Under the pieces are notes generated by a model, which saw nothing but the letters and a program-made list of their open reading frames with translations, made no database searches and was not told the origin of the DNA. Made by a program: the position numbers and the translations under genes. Of a stretch of DNA of 64,000 nt, positions 17,910-26,228 are shown piece after piece. This stretch comes from Lacihabitans sp. LS3-19 (GTDB lineage Bacteria; Bacteroidota; Bacteroidia; Cytophagales; Spirosomataceae): assembly GCF_024343575.1 (NCBI RefSeq), contig NZ_RJUA01000112.1:62001-126000 (forward strand). The letters run 5' to 3'. Position 1 is the first letter of the stretch, and every line of letters begins with the position of its first letter.

Positions 17910-17950
17910 GGTATATTTAGTTTTGTTTGTATTTCTTATTTTTCCAAATC

Positions 17951-19633
17951 TTATAAGTCTGTAACACAACCTTGGCTGGCAGAACTTACATTTTTGATAT
18001 ATTTCCTCAAAATTCCTTTTGTAAACTTAGAAGGAATCTGTTTCCATTCCGCCCTTCTGCTCGCCAATTCTTCATCTGAAACATGCAGGGTAAGTTTATT
18101 ATCAACAGCATCAATTGTGATTTTATCGCCGTCTTTTACAAGAGCAATATTACCACCATCAAAAGCCTCTGGCGTAACATGACCCACCACAAAGCCGTGT
18201 GTACCACCCGAAAAGCGGCCATCAGTAATCATTGCCACAGTGTTTCCAAGACCTGCTCCCATTACAGCCGAAGTTGGTTTAAGCATCTCTGGCATACCAG
18301 GGCCGCCTTTTGGACCTTCGTTTCTGATTACGATTACATTTCCAGGCTTAATTTCACCTTTTTGCAAATATTCTATCACTTCTTCTTCGCATTCACATAC
18401 TTTGGCGATACCTTCAAACTTCTCACCTTCTTTTCCAGTGATTTTTGCCACTGCTCCATCTGTTGCCAAATTGCCATATAAAATCTGTAAATGCCCACTA
18501 GGTTTGATAGGATCAGAAAGCGGATGAATGATTTTCTGATTTTCAAATTCTAACTCAGGCACATCTGCAAGATTTTCTGCAATAGTTTTGCCAGAAATTG
18601 TCATACAGTCACCGTGTAATAAGTTATTGTTCAACAAATACTTCATCAATGCTGGCAAACCTCCTATAGCCAACATATCTTCCATGTAATATTTGCCCGA
18701 AGGTTTTAAGTCAGCCAAGAAAGGTACGCGGTCGGATATTTCTTGAATGTCTTTTAATGTAAAATCTACATCTGCCGCATGAGCAATTGCCAAATAATGT
18801 AAAACAGCATTGGTAGAGCCTCCAAGTGCCATAACTATCGTCATTGCATTTTCAAATGCTTTACGTGTCATGATATCTTTTGGAAGGATATTTAAGGCTA
18901 ACATGTTTTTCATAGCTACCCCAATTGCTATACACTCAGCAGTTTTGCCTTCGTGTGTTGCTGGAAAACTAGAAGAATTTGGTAAAGTCAAGCCCATTGC
19001 TTCCATAGAAGAGGCCATAGTATTGGCAGTATACATACCTCCACAAGCACCTGCACCCGGGATTGCATTTTTTATAACACCTTCATAATCTTCATCTGAG
19101 ATATTTCCTGCAAACTTTTGTCCCAAAGCCTCAAAAGCTGAAACGATATCTAATTTTTGACCTTTGTATAATCCAGAACGAATTGTGCCTCCATAAACCA
19201 ACATTGCTGGGCGGTTTAGTCTAGCAATCGCCATCATAGCTCCTGGCATGTTTTTGTCACAACCAACTACTGCAATAACACCATCATACCATTGAGCTGC
19301 CACCACATCTTCGATAGAATCTGCGATTATGTCACGACTTGGCAATGAATAACTCATACCGTCGTTGCCATTTGTCATTCCGTCAGACACACCGATAGTG
19401 TTAAAAATCAAGCCCACCATGTCGTTCGCTTGAATTCCTTTTTTAACATGCACAGAAAGTCCGTTCAGGTGCATATTACAGGTATTCCCCTCATAACCAG
19501 TACTTGCGATACCAATTTGAGGTTTTTGCATATCATCAGAAGTCAAACCGATACCATAAAGCATGGCTTTGGCAGCTGGATTTGTAATTTCTTGCGTAAG
19601 GGTTCTGCTAAACTTATTGAGGTCTTGTGACAT
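17951..19633 (-). CDS. ilvD: Dihydroxy-acid dehydratase
   Basis: 560 residues, full length. Fe-S ligand cysteines are visible in [22 protein letters not shown] and [17 protein letters not shown], and the C-terminal substrate-binding segment [19 protein letters not shown] is intact. It dehydrates 2,3-dihydroxy-isovalerate and its methylvalerate analogue to the keto acids. It is the first gene of the ilvDBNC operon. The 595-base upstream region contains a possible leader ORF. Confidence 0.96.
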   Translation of the reverse strand: MSQDLNKFSRTLTQEITNPAAKAMLYGIGLTSDDMQKPQIGIASTGYEGNTCNMHLNGLSVHVKKGIQANDMVGLIFNTIGVSDGMTNGNDGMSYSLPSRDIIADSIEDVVAAQWYDGVIAVVGCDKNMPGAMMAIARLNRPAMLVYGGTIRSGLYKGQKLDIVSAFEALGQKFAGNISDEDYEGVIKNAIPGAGACGGMYTANTMASSMEAMGLTLPNSSSFPATHEGKTAECIAIGVAMKNMLALNILPKDIMTRKAFENAMTIVMALGGSTNAVLHYLAIAHAADVDFTLKDIQEISDRVPFLADLKPSGKYYMEDMLAIGGLPALMKYLLNNNLLHGDCMTISGKTIAENLADVPELEFENQKIIHPLSDPIKPSGHLQILYGNLATDGAVAKITGKEGEKFEGIAKVCECEEEVIEYLQKGEIKPGNVIVIRNEGPKGGPGMPEMLKPTSAVMGAGLGNTVAMITDGRFSGGTHGFVVGHVTPEAFDGGNIALVKDGDKITIDAVDNKLTLHVSDEELASRRAEWKQIPSKFTKGILRKYIKNVSSASQGCVTDL

Positions 19634-20170
19634 TTGTATAATAAAATATTTTGTTTTTAGCGAAAATTCGCTATATCTACTATTTCAACTCTACAAATCA
19701 AAAAATTTAAAAAGTAAAATCCAAGAAAAATCTTGAATTAGATAGATTGGATTAGTAATCTGGTGGTTAAATGAAATTTTCGCCTTAGAAAAATACAATT
19801 ATTTTGGCAAGTCAGAGCCGATATTAAACATATCAAACACCTCATTTTTCTTTTTTTGACCAAAATAGTAGCGAATATTTATGCCAAAGCGGCAAAAATC
19901 AGTTTTAAGAAGGCTTAAAATTTTAAAATTCCTTTTCTTTATGGAAAATATTATTGGAAAGCATTTACCTTAGAATTATTTACTAAAAGAAACTTATCAG
20001 GAAATTTTGCAAAAAATCATTTCCCTTAAGAATTAGTCAACAAGGTTCTCCAAAACTCTTTTTTTGTCTCTATTGAATGGAGGTAGTTTTTCCCAATTTA
20101 TATTATAATCAATTTATAATTTCTAAAATGAATAGTCAAAAAAAACAGTTGACAAAATCACTATACCCAC
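19634..20170. other. Long leader/intergenic region upstream of ilvD
   Basis: No protein-coding gene of normal size was found in this 540-base stretch. On the minus strand it holds a 35-codon open frame (19845-19738) rich in Leu (7) and Ile (5), an imperfect -7 box (TATTTTG at about 19868-19862), and a weak hairpin CAAGA-N3-TCTTG followed by T-rich sequence. This resembles a transcription attenuator layout but is not strong enough to call. The part nearer argG is AT-rich with nothing recognisable. Confidence 0.4.
19738..19845 (-). CDS. Possible 35-residue leader peptide of the ilv operon
   Basis: Reads MRCLICLISALTCQNN at the N-terminus, with 7 Leu and 5 Ile codons in 35. It ends 104 bases before the ilvD start and is followed by a small hairpin and T-rich stretch. 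A Leu/Ile-rich leader would fit attenuation by branched-chain aminoacyl-tRNA levels, but there is no run of consecutive control codons and no Val codons. It may be a chance ORF. Confidence 0.22.
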   Translation of the reverse strand: MRCLICLISALTCQNNCIFLRRKFHLTTRLLIQSI

Positions 20171-20200
20171 AAAAAAAGCCGATTCCTTAAAGAAACCGGC
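20171..20200 (-). terminator. Terminator of argG
   Basis: On the minus strand, GCCGGTTTC and GGAATCGGC pair over 9 positions (two G-U) around a 5-base loop, followed by a T7 run, 28 bases after the argG stop. Confidence 0.82.
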
Positions 20201-20228
20201 CATATTAATATCTTAAAAACCAAAAACC

Positions 20229-21428
20229 TCACTTCTTCTCCGCCAATTCCTGTATTTTTTGATGGATCATTACTTGGTTGGAGGCTATTTTTGAGAAACC
20301 TCTTACGTCGTCGCCTGACCATGCGTTGTTCATTTCTCCATAAGAACCAAATACAGGAGACATTAAATCATAATCTGACTTTATACCTAACACATTGAAA
20401 TTATAAGGAGCCAATTGCACTCTTACAATTCCACTTACGTTGCTTTGAGAATGATCAAAATATGCTTCAATATCACGTAAAACTGGCTCATTAAATTGGC
20501 CTTCATGCAGTAACATTCCGTACCATTCCGCTAAGTTTTGTTTCCAATATTGCTGCCATTTGGTGAGCACGTGTTTCTCTAAAAGATGGTGAGATTTGAT
20601 GATAATCAAAGGAGCAGCTGCTTCAAAACCAACTCTACCTTTTATACCAATAATGGTATCACCAACGTGCGTATCTCTTCCAATAGCATAAGGAGCGGCT
20701 AATTCGTGCACTTTTCTGATAGCATCTACTGGATTTTTGAAACGACGATTGTTTACTGCTTTTAACTCACCTTTTACAAACCCAAGGGTTATTTCCGATG
20801 GTTTTTTCTTTGTCAATTGTGTCGGCCAAGCACTTTCGGGTAAGTTATCCCATGAATTAAGCGTTTCTTTGCCTCCAACAGATGTTCCCCATAGTCCTTG
20901 ATTGATAGAATAGGCAGATTTGTGCCATTCTCTAACAACGCCTTTGGCTATCAAAAACTCAATTTCTTCTTCTCTCGAAAGTTTCAAATCTCTGATAGGC
21001 GTAATGATTTCCGCATCTGGCACAATAGTCCTAAAAGCCATATCAAACCTCACTTGATCGTTTCCTGCACCAGTAGAACCATGAGCTATAGCACTAGCAC
21101 CGATAGACTTTGCATATTCTGCTACTGCTACTGCCTGAAAAATACGCTCAGCACTTACAGAAAGAGGATAAGTATTATTTTTTAGTATATTTCCAAAAAC
21201 TAAGTACTTTATACATTCCTTATAATATTTATCTGCGACGCGAGCTGTAAAATGAGATTTCACACCCAACTCATAAGCTTTCTTTTCAATATCTTGAATC
21301 TCTGCATCTGTAAAACCACCCGTATCAACCAATACAGAATGCACTTCCATGCCTTTTTCTTCACCCAAAAACTTTACACAAAACGAAGTATCCAAACCAC
21401 CGCTATATGCTAAAACTACTTTTTTCAT
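20229..21428 (-). CDS. argG: Argininosuccinate synthase
   Basis: 399 residues. The ATP pyrophosphatase loop AYSGGLDTSF lies at residues 8-17, followed by the family segments ASAIAHGSTGAGNDQVRFDM and SVGGKETLNSWDN. It joins citrulline and aspartate using ATP in arginine synthesis. No other arg genes are adjacent. It has its own -7 box (TAATTTTG) and a strong terminator, so it is a single-gene unit. Confidence 0.95.
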   Translation of the reverse strand: MKKVVLAYSGGLDTSFCVKFLGEEKGMEVHSVLVDTGGFTDAEIQDIEKKAYELGVKSHFTARVADKYYKECIKYLVFGNILKNNTYPLSVSAERIFQAVAVAEYAKSIGASAIAHGSTGAGNDQVRFDMAFRTIVPDAEIITPIRDLKLSREEEIEFLIAKGVVREWHKSAYSINQGLWGTSVGGKETLNSWDNLPESAWPTQLTKKKPSEITLGFVKGELKAVNNRRFKNPVDAIRKVHELAAPYAIGRDTHVGDTIIGIKGRVGFEAAAPLIIIKSHHLLEKHVLTKWQQYWKQNLAEWYGMLLHEGQFNEPVLRDIEAYFDHSQSNVSGIVRVQLAPYNFNVLGIKSDYDLMSPVFGSYGEMNNAWSGDDVRGFSKIASNQVMIHQKIQELAEKK

Positions 21429-21460
21429 TTTTATATAAAATAGAATTTCAATAATTGCCG

Positions 21461-21468
21461 CAAAATTA
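21461..21468 (-). promoter_or_regulatory. -7 box for argG
   Basis: TAATTTTG (followed by C) on the minus strand, 33 bases before the argG ATG; no good -33 box. Confidence 0.5.
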
Positions 21469-21520
21469 GGTTTAAATGAACTGAAAATGAAGTTTTATTA
21501 AATATAGTTTAATAAAAACA

Positions 21521-21552
21521 AAAAAGCTACGAGATTATGAAATCCCGTAGCT
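21521..21552 (-). terminator. Terminator of the M48 protease gene
   Basis: AGCTACG(A/G)GATT pairs with AATC(C)CGTAGCT (21525-21552) and is followed by six T on the minus strand, just after the protease stop. Confidence 0.85.
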
Positions 21553-21573
21553 CTAAATTAGAAATTCGGAATT

Positions 21574-22371
21574 TTATTGATTCTTATATTTTGCTATATG
21601 TGCCTTGATTTTACCTATTCTGTTTTCAGGACTTGGATGCGAGCTCATAAACTCGTCCCTACTTTTTCCTCCTGACGCTTGAGCTAATATTTCCATTACT
21701 TCTATCATAGCTTCTGGATCATAACCTGCTTTAATCATATATTGAATGCCAAATTCGTCAGACTCCAGTTCATCATCTCTTCCAAACTTCATCAGTTTCA
21801 CTTGTGCCACATAATTGGCAATTTGCGAAGCTCCCATATCACCAGCAGCAGCCGTTGCGGCACCTGCCAATCCCTGATAAAACTCAGATTTAGCCATTTG
21901 CTCTGATGAATGCCTGTAAACAACATGCCCAACTTCATGACCTAATACTCCCGCAACTTGATCTTCAGATTTGAGTTTACTCAACAAGCCTACAGTAATG
22001 AAAACCTGTCCTCCTGGTAGAGCAAAAGCATTTACTGTTTGGGGATCTCTCAATACATGAAAATCAAACCTGTAAGGATTTCCATGGCCTTGAGACTGTA
22101 CATATTGGCTAAATGTTTTCACAATATGATTGCCAATTCTTTTCACTTGCTCCTGTACTTTGTCGTCAGGATACAAGCCACCGTATTCAGCAGCCATACC
22201 TGGTGCAGACTGTAAACCCATAGCAACTTCTTCTGCAGGAGATAAGCTAACTTGCTGTTTTTCACCCGTTAATGGATTTTCTTGTGTTTTACCGTAATAA
22301 CTAAGAAGAGCCATTCCAGCCATTACAAGGCCGATAACTAATCTCAATTTTAAGCCACTACTGTTATTCAT
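21574..22371 (-). CDS. M48 family zinc metallopeptidase
   Basis: 265 residues from the ATG at 22371, chosen because it directly precedes an N-terminal membrane anchor (LRLVIGLVMAGMALLSYYG). Upstream in-frame codons add only low-complexity sequence. The zinc site HEVGH in VLGHEVGHVVYRHSSEQMA is intact and the third ligand Glu is in DDELESDEFGIQYM. The catalytic domain follows the anchor, probably on the periplasmic side, resembling LoiP/YcaL/BepA-type quality-control proteases. Monocistronic. Confidence 0.88.
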   Translation of the reverse strand: MNNSSGLKLRLVIGLVMAGMALLSYYGKTQENPLTGEKQQVSLSPAEEVAMGLQSAPGMAAEYGGLYPDDKVQEQVKRIGNHIVKTFSQYVQSQGHGNPYRFDFHVLRDPQTVNAFALPGGQVFITVGLLSKLKSEDQVAGVLGHEVGHVVYRHSSEQMAKSEFYQGLAGAATAAAGDMGASQIANYVAQVKLMKFGRDDELESDEFGIQYMIKAGYDPEAMIEVMEILAQASGGKSRDEFMSSHPSPENRIGKIKAHIAKYKNQ

Positions 22372-22488
22372 AAGGTAGAAATAAAAATGTTCGGATTGGT
22401 TTAATTCATAAAAATAGAATTTTTTAGAAACAAAAAAAACTCTTTGTGGTTTTAAATTTGAATGTTCCAAAAAAAGAAAAAAAATATT

Positions 22489-22517
22489 TTTGTTACAGAC
22501 TTTTTAATGTAATTTTG
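22489..22517 (+). promoter_or_regulatory. Bacteroidota-type promoter for nrdB
   Basis: TTTG (22489-22492), 17 bases, TAATTTTG (22510-22517), 46 bases before the nrdB ATG. Confidence 0.7.
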
Positions 22518-22563
22518 AAATAACGATTTGAGCATAGATATACAAATATACTACTTATAAAAT

Positions 22564-23550
22564 ATGACTGACGCAGACCTTAGACTCTCTGAACCTTTAC
22601 TAATTGAAGACCCCAACAGATTTGTAATTTTTCCTATAAAGCATATAGATATATGGGATTTCTATAAAAACGCCGAAGCCTCTTTTTGGACGGCTGAAGA
22701 GTTAGATTTATCGCAAGACACCAAAGATTGGGATAACATGAATGACGGAGAACGCCATTTTATATCTCATGTTTTGGCATTTTTTGCTGCTTCAGATGGT
22801 ATAGTTAACGAAAACCTTGCAGTTGGTTTTTTATCAAATGTACAATTTCCAGAAGCCAAATGTTTCTACGGTTTTCAGATTATGATAGAAAACATTCATG
22901 CTGAAGTTTATTCCCTTTTGATTGATACCTACATCAAAGACCAAAAAGAAAGAGACAGACTTTTGCATGCGATAGACCATATACCCTGTGTTGCCAAAAA
23001 GGCTGAATGGGCTATGCGTTGGATAGAAAACGGCAATTTTATTGAGCGTTTAATTGCTTTTGCAGCTGTTGAAGGCATATTTTTCTCTGGCTCGTTTTGT
23101 TCAATTTTCTGGTTAAAAAAGAGAGGTTTAATGCCAGGCTTAACTTTCTCAAATGAGTTGATTTCTAGAGACGAAGGCCTCCACAGAGATTTTGCATGTA
23201 TGCTATATACGGAGTATATCAAAAACAAAATGCCTGAAGCAGATGTTATAAAAATCATCACTGACGCTGTGGAAATAGAAAAAGAATTTGTTTCTGATTC
23301 ACTTCCGGTATCTTTAATAGGCATGAACTCAGCTCAAATGTGTCAATATATAGAGTTTGTGGCCGACCACCTTTTGGAGCAATTGCAATTGAAAAAGGTT
23401 TATAATGCTACCAATCCATTTGATTTCATGGATTTGATTTCATTGCAAGGCAAGACAAATTTCTTCGAGAAACGTGTTGGAGAATATCAAAAAGCGGGTG
23501 TGACATCTGACAGAGAAAAGATGTCATTCTCTTTAGACGAAGACTTTTAA
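22564..23550 (+). CDS. nrdB: Class I ribonucleotide reductase, beta subunit
   Basis: 328 residues, within the R2 range. Helices carry expected diiron ligands: Asp in [16 protein letters not shown], Glu/His in [15 protein letters not shown], Glu in [11 protein letters not shown], and Glu/His in [12 protein letters not shown]; the tyrosine of [12 protein letters not shown] is at the radical position. It supplies the radical for conversion of NDPs to dNDPs. The C-terminus (SFSLDEDF) is the kind of acidic tail that docks to NrdA. nrdA is not in the window next to it, so the two subunits are apparently encoded apart or nrdA is outside. Confidence 0.94.
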   Translation: MTDADLRLSEPLLIEDPNRFVIFPIKHIDIWDFYKNAEASFWTAEELDLSQDTKDWDNMNDGERHFISHVLAFFAASDGIVNENLAVGFLSNVQFPEAKCFYGFQIMIENIHAEVYSLLIDTYIKDQKERDRLLHAIDHIPCVAKKAEWAMRWIENGNFIERLIAFAAVEGIFFSGSFCSIFWLKKRGLMPGLTFSNELISRDEGLHRDFACMLYTEYIKNKMPEADVIKIITDAVEIEKEFVSDSLPVSLIGMNSAQMCQYIEFVADHLLEQLQLKKVYNATNPFDFMDLISLQGKTNFFEKRVGEYQKAGVTSDREKMSFSLDEDF

Positions 23551-23575
23551 GAAAAAACTATTCTTAAAAATAATA

Positions 23576-23604
23576 AAAACCTCGCCCAGAAAGCGAGGTT
23601 TTTT
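23576..23604 (+). terminator. Terminator of nrdB
   Basis: AACCTCGC/GCGAGGTT stem (about 23578-23600) followed by TTTTT, 27 bases after the nrdB stop. Confidence 0.9.
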
Positions 23605-23640
23605 ATGTTTTACTATTAACCTAAACAAACCCTATGAATA

Positions 23641-24015
23641 TCAAATTAAATCTGCAACTACCAAAGGACAAACTCCGCAAGCCTTTGGGCCTTCTTGTGC
23701 GTACCATCTACAATCATTCATAATAGGACATTTAAGCCCTCGATGATCTATAGCTTCCAGTTTCATCCCATAAACCTTATCTATTACTCCACATTTTTCA
23801 CCAGTCCATTGTTTGCAGCCTTTTTCAGCACAAGTTTGAGTATATCTAAACTTAGCCTCAGGATTAGAATGAGAATTTCCGAGAGAAATCAATTCTTGGT
23901 CAAGTGCGACAGTATGTGGTAGAAATTTCACAAGGCCGTCATTGCCAACAATACCGAAAAGCGATGCCCCTTCGCTGTTGGTAGCGGAAGGGCATGCATA
24001 CTTTTGTTTTTTCAT
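23641..24015 (-). CDS. Conserved Cys-rich protein, possible metal/Fe-S binding
   Basis: 124 residues from the ATG at 24015, one base after the preceding gene's stop. There are eight cysteines: C8 in YACPSAT, C62-x4-C67-x7-C75 (QTCAEKGCKQWTGEKC), and C96-x5-C102-x10-C113-x2-C116 near the C-terminus (CPIMNDCRWYAQEG, CGVC). The N-terminal GASLFGIVGNDGLVKFL segment resembles small proteins in cyanobacteria and Bacteroidota that are loosely labelled nitrogen fixation protein. That label rests on my memory of the family and no function is established. Translationally coupled to the 77-residue gene upstream. Confidence 0.6.
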   Translation of the reverse strand: MKKQKYACPSATNSEGASLFGIVGNDGLVKFLPHTVALDQELISLGNSHSNPEAKFRYTQTCAEKGCKQWTGEKCGVIDKVYGMKLEAIDHRGLKCPIMNDCRWYAQEGPKACGVCPLVVADLI

Positions 24016-24016
24016 T

Positions 24017-24250
24017 TTAGAATTGCTTATAAGTTTTTGCTTTATTAAGCAATCCTTCATTTTTGAATTTTTTAAGCCAAATGCCTAACCACTCCGGGTT
24101 TATCCTCAGTTTTGTACCGATAGATTTACTGATTTGGGCATCTACCAAATGTTTGGCTACTAAAGAGTTCACCTCTTTCTCTAAACCTTTCAGCTGGGTG
24201 CTGGATAGATCAAATCCTTCTAAAACAATTTCTAATTTTTGATTTTTCAT
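24017..24250 (-). CDS. Small protein of unknown function coupled to the Cys-rich protein
   Basis: 77 residues, acidic/basic mixed, with no signal peptide, no cysteine and no recognised domain. The text reads MKNQKLEIVLEGFDLSSTQL then a helical LKGLEKEVNSLVAKHLVDAQ and LRINPEWLGIWLKKFKNEGL. It has its own -7 box and its stop is one base from the start of the Cys-rich gene, so the two are made together. The Cys-rich product could act on or with it, but there is no direct evidence. Confidence 0.6.
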   Translation of the reverse strand: MKNQKLEIVLEGFDLSSTQLKGLEKEVNSLVAKHLVDAQISKSIGTKLRINPEWLGIWLKKFKNEGLLNKAKTYKQF

Positions 24251-24269
24251 GGCAATAAATTTTGTTAAT

Positions 24270-24277
24270 CAAAATTA
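24270..24277 (-). promoter_or_regulatory. -7 box for the small-protein/Cys-rich pair
   Basis: TAATTTTG on the minus strand, 20 bases before the ATG at 24250; no clear -33 box. Confidence 0.45.
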
Positions 24278-24368
24278 TATCTAACCATTGAATGATTTTA
24301 GCGTAGTTTTTCTTGAATATAAAAAGCGTAATATTACCTATTGAAATGGATTTTTACCTTGAAGAAAG

Positions 24369-24998
24369 TTATTTGGATAATAAATTTCGCATAAATGAAG
24401 TCAGAATTTTCAAGCCATTTTCAAAATGTTTATTGTTGTTGATAATTATATCTGCGTCCTGTTTAGTTGGTTTTATGAATCTCTCATAAGTGGGAGCTAC
24501 ATGATTTTCCCATCTATATAGCACCGAATCAAGATCATAACCCCGTTCGTTATTGTCTCTGATTATCCTTCTTCGGATTTTGATATGCTCAAGGGCATCA
24601 ATAAAAACCTTTAAGTCGAGGAGTTTGGAAATATATGGATCATGAAAAACAAAAATACCTTCTACTACTATAATTGGTGCAGGTTTAAACTCCAGAGTTT
24701 TTGCAATTGCATCGGCTTTTTCGAAAGTATATTCTTTTTTAAGGACGACTTTTCCGTTCTTTAAGTCTTCAATATGTTGTGCAAATTCTTCAAAATCAAT
24801 TGATTCTGGCAAATCAAAATTCTCAACTTTGTTTTCGTCTTTTGGTACTAAATCTATTTTTTTATAATAGTTATCTTGCGAAATCAAACAAACTTCATCA
24901 GCAGTAAAATGACTTAAAAGACTATGCAAAAAATAAGTTTTACCTGAAGCACTGCCTCCTGTTATTCCGATTATGTAAGGCTTAGCATTCAAATTCAC
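24369..24998 (-). CDS. udk: Uridine kinase
   Basis: 209 residues. The P-loop GGSASGKT is at residues 14-21, followed by SQDNYYKK, FDLPESIDFEEFAQHI and the RRIIRDNNERGYDLDSVL lid/substrate region of the uridine kinase/PRK family. It phosphorylates uridine (and cytidine) in pyrimidine salvage. Monocistronic, with a possible -7 box TATTTTTG at 25047-25040. Confidence 0.92.
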   Translation of the reverse strand: MNLNAKPYIIGITGGSASGKTYFLHSLLSHFTADEVCLISQDNYYKKIDLVPKDENKVENFDLPESIDFEEFAQHIEDLKNGKVVLKKEYTFEKADAIAKTLEFKPAPIIVVEGIFVFHDPYISKLLDLKVFIDALEHIKIRRRIIRDNNERGYDLDSVLYRWENHVAPTYERFIKPTKQDADIIINNNKHFENGLKILTSFMRNLLSK

Positions 24999-25134
24999 TA
25001 GATTTTAATAAAATTTTAACAAGAATATTTTTTCGGATGCAAAAATAATAAAAACTCGTATCCAAACTTCATTTTACTTAAAATCAATCTATTCTATTTT
25101 TAAACCAAAACGTAAAAACACTCGTTGAAGGATT

Positions 25135-25920
25135 ATGAATGAAATCTCAATATTGGGCTGTGGTTGGCTTGGAAAACCTTTAGCCTTGGCTTTGCAAAAT
25201 TATAATTATGCTGTAAAAGGAAGTGCAACTTCTATCGAAAAGGCCCAACATTTAGCTTCGCTTGGAATCAAATCAAGCCAAATTATTCTAAATCCTGAGT
25301 TAAAAGGAGAAATTGATTTTTTTGAAAGTGAAATATTAATAATTGCCATTCCACCAAAAGTAAAAACTAATGGAGAGGACTTTTTTTTATCTCAAATAAA
25401 AACTATAACTGAAAATTCTCAAAAAGTAAAAAAAATAATATTTATAAGCTCTACTTCAGTTTACCCAAATTTGGGTAAAAAAATGATAGAGGAAGACGCT
25501 GATATTTCTCATTTTCTTGTAAAAGCCGAAAATCAAATTATTGATTCTGCAAAAAACAGAGATCAAAAATACCTAATATTAAGGTTTGGCGGCTTGATGG
25601 GGTATGACAGAAATCCATGCAAATACCTTAAAAAAGAAGCAGAAAACGACACTTCAAGGGTAAACTACATTCATCAAGATGATGCTGTTGGAGTTATTTT
25701 ATATTTATTAGAAAATAATATTTGGAACGAAACATTTAATATTGTCAGCCCAGAACATCCTCAAAGAGCCGAAATTTGGAAAACTTGTAATGCCGAAAAT
25801 ACCAAAATGGTAAATCTTTCGAAAGTAACCACCAACAAAATCGTTAGTGTTGAAAAGTTTTTAGAATTGAGCAATTACTCTTTTCAATATCCTGACCCTT
25901 TGTCCTTCAAGTATTTATAA
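25135..25920 (+). CDS. NAD(P)-binding Rossmann-fold protein (YeeZ-like SDR/epimerase)
   Basis: 261 residues. An N-terminal dinucleotide-binding loop GCGWLGKPLALAL (residues 8-20) is followed by IIFISSTSVYPNLG and YLILRFGGLMGYDRNPCKYL, the pattern of atypical extended SDR proteins related to E. coli YeeZ. The SDR catalytic YxxxK is not evident, so enzymatic activity and substrate are uncertain. The gene sits upstream of tRNA-Gln, separated from it by a strong inverted repeat. Confidence 0.75.
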   Translation: MNEISILGCGWLGKPLALALQNYNYAVKGSATSIEKAQHLASLGIKSSQIILNPELKGEIDFFESEILIIAIPPKVKTNGEDFFLSQIKTITENSQKVKKIIFISSTSVYPNLGKKMIEEDADISHFLVKAENQIIDSAKNRDQKYLILRFGGLMGYDRNPCKYLKKEAENDTSRVNYIHQDDAVGVILYLLENNIWNETFNIVSPEHPQRAEIWKTCNAENTKMVNLSKVTTNKIVSVEKFLELSNYSFQYPDPLSFKYL

Positions 25921-25953
25921 TAGTCTAAACCAAAAAACATTCTTTCAAAAATG

Positions 25954-25990
25954 GTTTTCCAAAAAATACTTTGAAATATTTTTGGAAAAC
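25954..25990. repeat. Strong inverted repeat upstream of tRNA-Gln
   Basis: GTTTTCCAAAAAATA pairs with TATTTTTGGAAAAC (one bulged A) around an 8-base loop. There is no T-run after it, so it is not a typical terminator. It directly precedes the -33 box of the tRNA promoter. Confidence 0.75.
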
Positions 25991-25993
25991 TAC

Positions 25994-26024
25994 TTGGAAG
26001 AATTCAATTGCTCAGTTACTTTTG
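25994..26024 (+). promoter_or_regulatory. Promoter of tRNA-Gln
   Basis: TTG (25994-25996), 20 bases, TACTTTTG (26017-26024), 17 bases before the mature tRNA 5' end. Confidence 0.65.
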
Positions 26025-26041
26025 CACCCACATTACAGGAT

Positions 26042-26112
26042 TGGCTTATGGTGTAATGGTAACACAGCGGTTTTTGGTGCCGTTATTCCAGGTTCGAGCC
26101 CTGGTAAGCCAA
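26042..26112 (+). tRNA. tRNA-Gln (anticodon TTG)
   Basis: A 71-base cloverleaf can be drawn by hand. Acceptor TGGCTTA pairs with TAAGCCA, the D-arm is GTGT...ACAC, and the anticodon arm GCGGT/GCCGT has loop TTTTGGT (anticodon TTG, reading CAA). The T-arm is CCAGG-TTCGAGC-CCTGG and the discriminator is A. CCA is not encoded. A strong promoter and a terminator flank it, so it is transcribed alone. Confidence 0.95.
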
Positions 26113-26116
26113 CAGA

Positions 26117-26142
26117 AAAAGTCGCTTTCGAGCGACTTTTTT
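26117..26142 (+). terminator. Terminator of tRNA-Gln
   Basis: AAAAGTCGCT-TTCG-AGCGACTTTT, a perfect 10-base stem with a TTCG tetraloop and T-run, 4 bases after the tRNA. Confidence 0.93.
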
Positions 26143-26228
26143 GTTTTTCTACCCTTTTTATCTTCAAACACTTGCTAATCCTAAAACTTTTTGCCTAATT
26201 GAATTCCAAATTTTACCCCTTTTAAAAT

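Noticed and set aside
17951-17969. Overlapping start of ilvB inside ilvD
   Set aside because: The ATG at 17909 gives the expected N-terminus and a normal 41-base gap.
20149-20165. TTGACA followed by TATAC as a sigma-70 -35/-10 promoter
   Set aside because: Spacing is far too short and other promoters here follow the TAnnTTTG pattern; there is no plus-strand gene to serve.
26042-26142. tRNA-Gln as an integration site of a mobile element
   Set aside because: No repeat of the tRNA 3' end, integrase or phage gene was seen on either side.
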